Of a stretch of 38,928 bases of DNA, positions 33,698 through 38,928 are shown one piece after another. The translations under genes were made by a program, and so were the position numbers. The DNA comes from an uncultured Synechococcaceae cyanobacterium (GTDB lineage: Bacteria; Cyanobacteriota; Cyanobacteriia; PCC-6307; Cyanobiaceae), in contig CACBBE010000010.1 in NCBI GenBank assembly GCA_902537395.1, positions 1 through 38,928 of the forward strand, in the 5' to 3' direction. Under the pieces are notes generated by a model. The model saw nothing but the letters and a program-made list of their open reading frames with translations. It ran no database searches and was not told the origin of the DNA. Each line of letters begins with the position of its first letter. The first letter of the stretch is position 1.

Positions 33698-35047
33698 ATG
33701 GTTGAAAAAGTTTTAATTGCTAATCGTGGAGAAATAGCTTTACGAATTGTCAGAAGTTGTAGAGAATTAGGTATTGCAACTGTTGCAGTTTTTAGCACTG
33801 TAGATAAAAAAGCATTGCATGTTCAGCTTGCTGATGAGGCGGTTTGCGTCGGAGATTCATTAAGTAATAAGAGTTATTTAAATATTCCAAATATACTTGC
33901 TGCTGCTACATCGAGAGGAGTTGATGCTATTCATCCTGGTTATGGATTTCTTGCGGAAAATGATAAATTTGCTGAGATGTGTAAGGATCATGGCATAGTT
34001 TTTATTGGTCCATCTCCTAAAGCTATTAGATCTATGGGAGATAAATCTACAGCTAAAGAAACTATGGAAGCAGTTGGAGTTCCAACAGTACCTGGTAGTA
34101 AAGGCTTGTTATCAAATGTTGATGAGGCTTATAAATTGGCAGATGATATTGGCTATCCGGTAATTATTAAAGCGACTGCTGGAGGAGGTGGAAGAGGTAT
34201 GAGGTTGGTTGAAAACTCTGATAATCTCGAAAAAATGTTTAAAGCAGCTCAAGGCGAAGCAGAAGCAGCTTTTGGTAATGATGGTTTATATATGGAGAAA
34301 TTTATAAAGAAGCCAAGACATGTAGAAATTCAAATTTTGGCCGACCGGTCGGGTAATGTTGTTCATTTAGGAGAGCGAGATTGTTCAGTTCAAAGAAGAC
34401 ATCAGAAGTTACTAGAAGAGTCTCCAAGTCCTGCAATTGACACTGAGCTAAGAAAAAAAATGGGAAATGCAGCTATTGCTGCTGCAAAAAGTATCGGCTA
34501 CGAAGGAGCGGGGACTGTTGAATTTTTAGTTGATGATGATGATAATTTTTATTTTATGGAGATGAATACAAGGATTCAAGTGGAACATCCTGTTACTGAA
34601 ATGGTTACGGGAGTTGATTTAATAGCTGAGCAAATTAAAATCGCAAGCGGAGCAAACTTGGAATTTAATCAGGATGATATCCATTTAAATGGTCATGCCA
34701 TTGAATGTAGAATCAATGCTGAAGATCCTTCACACAATTTCCGACCATCACCTGGAAAAATAACTGGGTGGCTTCCTCCTGGGGGCCCTGGTGTTAGGGT
34801 AGATAGTCATGTTTATACAGGCTATGAAATACCTCCTTTCTATGACTCATTAATTGGTAAATTAATAGTCTGGGGAAAAGATCGTAATACTGCAATTAAG
34901 CGAATGAACAGGGCTTTAAATGAATGTGCAGTAACTGGTATTCCCACTACAATTAACTTTCATTTAACCTTACTGAATAAATCTAAATTTAAGCAGGGTA
35001 AGATACATACAAAATATGTAGAAGAAGAATTATTACCAAATTACTGA
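33698..35047 (+). CDS. accC: Biotin carboxylase subunit of acetyl-CoA carboxylase
   Basis: 449 residues. It carboxylates biotin on AccB with ATP and bicarbonate for fatty-acid synthesis. The N-terminal domain begins [21 protein letters not shown]. The ATP-grasp glycine loop is [15 protein letters not shown] and the metal/ATP site is [20 protein letters not shown]. Normal length, ATG start. The 241-bp upstream space (33457-33697) is AT-rich with no other gene; the partner subunits are elsewhere. Confidence 0.97.
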   Translation: MVEKVLIANRGEIALRIVRSCRELGIATVAVFSTVDKKALHVQLADEAVCVGDSLSNKSYLNIPNILAAATSRGVDAIHPGYGFLAENDKFAEMCKDHGIVFIGPSPKAIRSMGDKSTAKETMEAVGVPTVPGSKGLLSNVDEAYKLADDIGYPVIIKATAGGGGRGMRLVENSDNLEKMFKAAQGEAEAAFGNDGLYMEKFIKKPRHVEIQILADRSGNVVHLGERDCSVQRRHQKLLEESPSPAIDTELRKKMGNAAIAAAKSIGYEGAGTVEFLVDDDDNFYFMEMNTRIQVEHPVTEMVTGVDLIAEQIKIASGANLEFNQDDIHLNGHAIECRINAEDPSHNFRPSPGKITGWLPPGGPGVRVDSHVYTGYEIPPFYDSLIGKLIVWGKDRNTAIKRMNRALNECAVTGIPTTINFHLTLLNKSKFKQGKIHTKYVEEELLPNY

Positions 35048-35064
35048 GAAAAACTTAATGATTT

Positions 35065-35379
35065 CTATGAAATATGTGTATGCAATGCAAGTTTTATAAG
35101 TCCTTGCTGACCGACTAAAATTTCTCTTAAAAAGCTAATAACTCCGATCCAAATTACGGGTCCAACATCAACGCCTCCAATAGGAGGAATTAATTTTCTT
35201 GTTAAATTAAGAACAAAGCTTGATGGAATTGAAATTAATAACCATAAACCTTTACTTAAATCAATTTTTGGGTACCAAGTAAGTATTAATCTTATTAGAA
35301 AAACTATAGTTAGATATGAAAGAGAAATTCCCAAACTAATATCTAAAATTTGAAGAGAATTTACAAGCAAGGAAATCAC
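35065..35379 (-). CDS. YggT family membrane protein
   Basis: 104 residues with two membrane stretches and the typical YggT sequence LTWYPKIDLSKGLWLLISIPSSFVLNLTRKLIPPIGGVDVGPVIWI. YggT-like proteins (Ycf19/CCB3 in plastids) are linked to thylakoid and nucleoid organisation and to cytochrome b6 maturation. It is convergent with accC and divergent from psbX. Confidence 0.85.
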   Translation of the reverse strand: MISLLVNSLQILDISLGISLSYLTIVFLIRLILTWYPKIDLSKGLWLLISIPSSFVLNLTRKLIPPIGGVDVGPVIWIGVISFLREILVGQQGLIKLALHTHIS

Positions 35380-35410
35380 AATTATTTAATTCATCTTAAT
35401 AAAATACCCA

Positions 35411-35438
35411 TTGAAACGTATTTAATTCGTATTATAAA
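35411..35438 (+). promoter_or_regulatory. Candidate psbX promoter
   Basis: TTGAAA (35411-35416) and TATAAA (35433-35438) are 16 bp apart. The predicted start near 35446 leaves a leader of about 14 bases to the psbX GTG. Confidence 0.5.
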
Positions 35439-35459
35439 TTGAGAATTTAATATTTAAAA

Positions 35460-35645
35460 GTGTTTCAAATCTCCAATTTATTACTAGCCGCAGATTTTTC
35501 TGCTGAAGTTGCAAATAATTCCGCAGTTGGAATGATAGGTAGTTTTATTGCCGCTGCCTTACTTATCATTATACCAGCCACAGCATTTTTGATTTTTGTT
35601 AGCCAGAAAGATTCTCTCGATCGTACTTCTACTGGAAGACGCTAG
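35460..35645 (+). CDS. psbX: Photosystem II protein PsbX
   Basis: 61 residues from GTG 35460. A short lumen-side N-terminus is followed by one membrane helix ([25 protein letters not shown]) and the conserved [13 protein letters not shown] end. PsbX lies at the periphery of photosystem II near cytochrome b559 and affects plastoquinone turnover. The gene stands alone, with a predicted promoter directly upstream. Confidence 0.88.
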   Translation: MFQISNLLLAADFSAEVANNSAVGMIGSFIAAALLIIIPATAFLIFVSQKDSLDRTSTGRR

Positions 35646-35723
35646 TTTTTGTCAAAGTTTTAAGTACACTATATATAAGGGATATAAATAACCCTTTAAA
35701 AAATAAATTTTTGGAGAAAGAAT

Positions 35724-36653
35724 GTGGTCAATGCTAGTCTCAATTGGGCCAGTATTGTTGGTATAGTTCTTGCGGTATGTGGAGGAGGCCTTTATTTTTT
35801 GAGGTCCTTTAAGCCTGCCTTAGCAAGGGATTACGATGTTTTCTTCGCAGCAATTGGACTGTTGTGCGGAGGAATATTATTTTTTCAAGGCTGGAGGCTA
35901 GATCCTATCCTTCAGTTTGGTCAGTTTTTATTAGCAGGAACTACTGTTTTTTTCGCATATGAAAGTGTGCGATTGAGGGGCGTTGCTACTGATCAAGCTA
36001 GAAGGTCATCTTATTTTGATGATGATCCTATTTCTGATGTTCCCAGAAATTCTAGAGGCCGATTTAATGACGATTATGATAGGTTTGAAGAATCTGAAAG
36101 ACCATCCAGAAGATTTAAACCTCAAGAAGATGAATTTGAAGATGACTATACGGAGGGGAGATCTCGCAGGAGGAATGTTTCAAGAGCTATACCCTCGGCT
36201 GCTGCAAGTAGAAATAGGCCATCGACAAGGGAGACAAGTCAGTTTGAAAATGACGAACCTTCAAGAAGTAGGAGACAGACTTCTGAAAATAGAAATAGAA
36301 GACAACCAGAAACAAATAACTTTGGTGAGAGAAGAAATTTATCTCGCGATGAAGTTAAAACAGGGTCTAGACCCAGAATGAATCGTACAGTTTCTAGACA
36401 AGATAATATCTCTGCTTCTGTTGATTCTTCTCCATTAAGAAAGAACCCTACTAAATCCCCTATTAGGCAGCAAACTTCAACAGCTCAAGTAGAAGATGCT
36501 TCATTTAAAGATGCTAATCAAGCGAAAAAACCACGTGAGACTCGTAGAGTAAGCTCTTCAGCTAGATCAAGTTCAAAAAATCAAAATAGTAGATATAATG
36601 TTGGGATAAATAAGAAGAAACCAAGAGATAACAGTTCTAGATTTGATGACTAA
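35724..36653 (+). CDS. Ycf66-like membrane protein with disordered tail
   Basis: 309 residues. The first about 90 have three hydrophobic stretches (WASIVGIVLAVCGGGLYFL, YDVFFAAIGLLCGGILFF, FGQFLLAGTTVFFAYESV), matching the Ycf66 family of cyanobacteria and plastids. The remaining about 210 are low-complexity, rich in R, S, N and D, and probably disordered. The GTG start at 35724 is supported by GGAGAAAG eight bases upstream; the overlapping ATG at 35722 is in another frame that closes quickly. Function unknown. Confidence 0.7.
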   Translation: MVNASLNWASIVGIVLAVCGGGLYFLRSFKPALARDYDVFFAAIGLLCGGILFFQGWRLDPILQFGQFLLAGTTVFFAYESVRLRGVATDQARRSSYFDDDPISDVPRNSRGRFNDDYDRFEESERPSRRFKPQEDEFEDDYTEGRSRRRNVSRAIPSAAASRNRPSTRETSQFENDEPSRSRRQTSENRNRRQPETNNFGERRNLSRDEVKTGSRPRMNRTVSRQDNISASVDSSPLRKNPTKSPIRQQTSTAQVEDASFKDANQAKKPRETRRVSSSARSSSKNQNSRYNVGINKKKPRDNSSRFDD

Positions 36654-36929
36654 TTATAAGATTCCTGTCCATTTTAAAAACGATTGTTTACTAAATATTT
36701 CAATCAACATTATTGCAAGGAAGCCAATCATAGCAAATCTTCCATTAGTTATTTCAGAATAATTACTCCATCCAAATTTATATTCATCTTTAATTTCTAT
36801 AGATTTATCATCTAATTTATTGTCTTCAATTTGTTCATTGATATAATTTGGATCTTTCTGCTGTTCATTAAAAATCTCATTCTCTAAATTAGTTGCTTCT
36901 GAGTTAGTTTGTTCTTCTTTAGAATTCAT
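36654..36929 (-). CDS. hli: High-light-inducible protein (Hlip)
   Basis: 91 residues. The C-terminal half holds the one-helix chlorophyll-binding motif SEITNGRFAMIGFLAIMLIEIFS, with E59, N62 and R64 as expected pigment ligands. The N-terminal half is a glutamate- and asparagine-rich extension, longer than in the shortest Hlips. These proteins dissipate excess energy and protect newly made photosystem II. The stop abuts the convergent ycf66-like gene with no gap, and it starts 10 bp after the ABC transporter stop, so it may share that transcript. Confidence 0.9.
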   Translation of the reverse strand: MNSKEEQTNSEATNLENEIFNEQQKDPNYINEQIEDNKLDDKSIEIKDEYKFGWSNYSEITNGRFAMIGFLAIMLIEIFSKQSFLKWTGIL

Positions 36930-36938
36930 TTTTTTTTG

Positions 36939-38921
36939 TTAATCCTTAAAATTATACTTATCAGAAGTCAATAATTTCCAGTCTCCCTTACCATTTAATT
37001 CTAAAATATTCTCGTGAAAATCTTTTAAGCTGGGTCTATGTCCAACACTAATAAGAGAAAGTTCTCGTCCTTTTAATAAACTATATAGTTTTTTTTCAGT
37101 GTTGATATCTAAAGCACTTGTTGCTTCATCAAGTACTGCAAATCTTGGAGAATTTAGTAAGAGTCTTGCAAAAGCCAATCTTTGTTGCTCGCCTAAGGAA
37201 AGAATTCGTGGCCAATCTTGTTTGATATCAAGATTAGGATACCGATCCACTAAGGTTTTTAAATTAACTTCATGAAGTACAGAAGTAAGATGTTCATCAC
37301 TAAATTTCCTAACTTCTGTGGGATAACATAATTGTTCCCGCAAAGAACCAAGTAACATATATGGTTTTTGAGGTATGAATAATAATTCTCCAATTTTTGG
37401 TTTTTTAATTACTCCCTGATCGGGTTCCCATAAACCACTAATCATTCTTAGTAAAGATGTTTTTCCGCAACCAGATGGTCCTACAACCAAAAGAGATTGA
37501 TTATTTTCGATGCTCAAATTTAAATTTTTAATTATTGTTTTATTTGATCCTGGTGGGCAAAGGTCAGCATTATTAATAAGAATTGAGGGGTAATCTGAAA
37601 TAACGTTTTGATTGCTTGTTGGATTGGTTTGACTAATGGATTCAACTTTTGATTGAAATCCTTCTAATCTACCAATACCAGCAGTAAATTTTGCAAGTTC
37701 TTCGATTTGATTAACGATGAAAAATAACGAACCTTCAACCATTCCAAATGCAAAGCTTGCCTGAATAAATCGTCCATAATCAATATCACCTTTAAAGTAA
37801 GGAATTGCCATTATTAAATATGGGAAGAAATTTCCAGCATAATTAATGGATCTTCTCATGACGTCTATTATTACTCTCCATATAATCAGTAAATTAAAGT
37901 TTTTCACCACTTCTCCTAAGCGTCTTTCAGTTTCACTTCGCTCAGGATTCTCTCCAGAGTAAAAGGCTATTGATTCAGCATTATCTCTTATATGTACTAA
38001 GCCATATCGAAAATCTGCCTCATATCTGAGTTGATCAAAGTCAATCTTTACAAGATTTTTTCCAGCAATTAAAAGGATAGAAGTTGCAAATGCAGCGTAA
38101 CCAAATAAAGAAAATGTAAGTGTTGTACTAATACTCCATAAAATAAGAATATTAAGTGAAAATGTCAGTAAGGCATCAAAAATACCTAATGTGAAAGAGA
38201 GACTTTGCCCGGTAAAAGCTCGGGTATCATCTGTGATTCTTTGATCAGGATTATCTACATCTGTTTGTTCTTCATCATTGGGATTTAATTGGTAATAAGC
38301 TTTATTAGTCATATAATCCTTGACTAAACTTTTTGAAAGCCATTCTCTCCAAATTATTCCTAACTTATATGTAAAAAATATTTGGGAAACACGTATTGGT
38401 AGAGCCACAGCGAAACAACAAGCGTAAATACCCAATATCCTATAAAACCCATCTTCTTGTTTTTCTACTAAAGCATTTGTTAAATCTCTTGCAATGAATC
38501 CAATTCCCGCGTTTATTCCATTTACAGCTAAAAGCATTAATACAATTATCGCAAGGAATAACCAATGTAACCATCTACGGTTTTTTAATTGACGTCTTAA
38601 GCTAAAAAAGCTCGCGGATCCAATTAGAAATGAGGCAGAGAAAAGTAATCCCCAGCTACCAGCCCAAATTGAATTGACAGTACTTACAACACCTCCGAAA
38701 TACTTTTCGAGAAAAATTGGTTGAAAACTTTCAAAAAAATTGATTATTCCTGTAAGACCAACAAGTACTACTCCACCAACACAAAATAAAAGAGAAATTA
38801 AAAGCCATATGAATTGAAATCCATTACATTGATCTGTGGGAAGAAAAAATGGCTGAGATAGCTTTCTTAATTTTTGTAATTGGTAAATTATTTTGGATTT
38901 ATTATTAATTGCTTTATTCAT
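36939..38921 (-). CDS. ABC transporter, fused membrane and ATPase domains (SbmA/BacA-YddA type)
   Basis: 660-residue half-transporter. The N-terminal about 400 residues carry about six membrane segments of the ABC_membrane_2 type, with the DNPDQRITDDTRAFTGQSLSF motif. The ATPase domain has Walker A GPSGCGKTSLL, a divergent signature LSLGEQQRLAFARLLL and Walker B FAVLDEATSALD. Relatives include YddA and peroxisomal ALD transporters (fatty-acyl or peptide import) and vitamin B12 importers. The substrate cannot be assigned. The start at 38919-38921 is 7 bp from the window edge, so the gene is complete. Confidence 0.85.
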   Translation of the reverse strand: MNKAINNKSKIIYQLQKLRKLSQPFFLPTDQCNGFQFIWLLISLLFCVGGVVLVGLTGIINFFESFQPIFLEKYFGGVVSTVNSIWAGSWGLLFSASFLIGSASFFSLRRQLKNRRWLHWLFLAIIVLMLLAVNGINAGIGFIARDLTNALVEKQEDGFYRILGIYACCFAVALPIRVSQIFFTYKLGIIWREWLSKSLVKDYMTNKAYYQLNPNDEEQTDVDNPDQRITDDTRAFTGQSLSFTLGIFDALLTFSLNILILWSISTTLTFSLFGYAAFATSILLIAGKNLVKIDFDQLRYEADFRYGLVHIRDNAESIAFYSGENPERSETERRLGEVVKNFNLLIIWRVIIDVMRRSINYAGNFFPYLIMAIPYFKGDIDYGRFIQASFAFGMVEGSLFFIVNQIEELAKFTAGIGRLEGFQSKVESISQTNPTSNQNVISDYPSILINNADLCPPGSNKTIIKNLNLSIENNQSLLVVGPSGCGKTSLLRMISGLWEPDQGVIKKPKIGELLFIPQKPYMLLGSLREQLCYPTEVRKFSDEHLTSVLHEVNLKTLVDRYPNLDIKQDWPRILSLGEQQRLAFARLLLNSPRFAVLDEATSALDINTEKKLYSLLKGRELSLISVGHRPSLKDFHENILELNGKGDWKLLTSDKYNFKD

Positions 38922-38928
38922 TACTCGG

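Noticed and set aside
35677..35700. Hairpin AAGGG/CCCTT after psbX as a terminator
   Set aside because: Only five base pairs with a 10-base loop, followed by A-rich rather than T-rich sequence.

Overview
The window looks like chromosome from a high-light Prochlorococcus. It is very AT-rich, with many TTG/GTG starts. It carries flavodiiron genes, psbX, a high-light-inducible protein and a Ycf66-like protein. Its split, permuted cyanobacterial tmRNA encodes the tag ANKIVSFSRQSAPVAA. Identification rests on gene content and order recognised from memory, not on a search.

Layout. Positions 1-2438 hold the end of an unknown gene, PBP2 (mrdA) and an FMN reductase. Positions 2456-9136 hold the class C flavodiiron pair flv1 and flv3, both on the minus strand. 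About 3.1 kb of foreign-looking DNA (4274-7378) now separates them. It contains a tyrosine recombinase, a four-cysteine zinc-ribbon protein, a ribbon-helix-helix protein and further tiny ORFs. Positions 9256-19028 are housekeeping: alaS, speA, ndk, thiO, gatB, coaE, argJ. Positions 19029-21988 form a composite islet immediately downstream of argJ with two predicted surface proteins and no recombinase. Positions 21981-27311 hold an orphan ParA with a small membrane protein, an aldo/keto reductase, tmRNA, an rRNA-methylase-like protein, two small envelope proteins and a LigD phosphoesterase-like protein. Positions 27388-38921 hold smc, a PRC-barrel protein, an LpxB-like protein, tRNA-Leu, accC, yggT, psbX, ycf66-like, hli and an ABC transporter.

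Main discovery. The last ten codons of argJ (V-E-I-N-S-E-Y-T-T-stop, 18999-19028) occur twice more, at 20260-20289 (VDTNSKYTT-stop) and 21959-21988 (VEINSENTT-stop), each in non-coding context, with many synonymous differences. They bracket two cargo modules. Between them lie at least eleven exact TGTGATT heptamers, all on the plus strand. They are often 11 or 21 bp apart, in two near-identical layouts. I read this as serial site-specific integration at the argJ 3' end: each newcomer supplied a new gene end and pushed the old one outward, and the heptamers are recombinase arm sites. No recombinase is present, so mobilisation in trans is the natural hypothesis.

The recombinase-bearing insert at flv3 follows similar logic. 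The flv3 end (VANHY-stop, 7361-7378) has a displaced look-alike (VAIHY-stop, 4274-4291) at the far side of the insert. GTGTTGAAA repeats lie inside both ends. The left end also carries GTGATTTGTGT, an 11-mer found twice in the argJ arrays. Both target sites contain A(A/T)TAGC(G/A)A. This suggests one family of elements that uses protein-gene 3' ends rather than tRNA genes. The flv3 insert also lies inside what was probably a tight flv3-flv1 operon.
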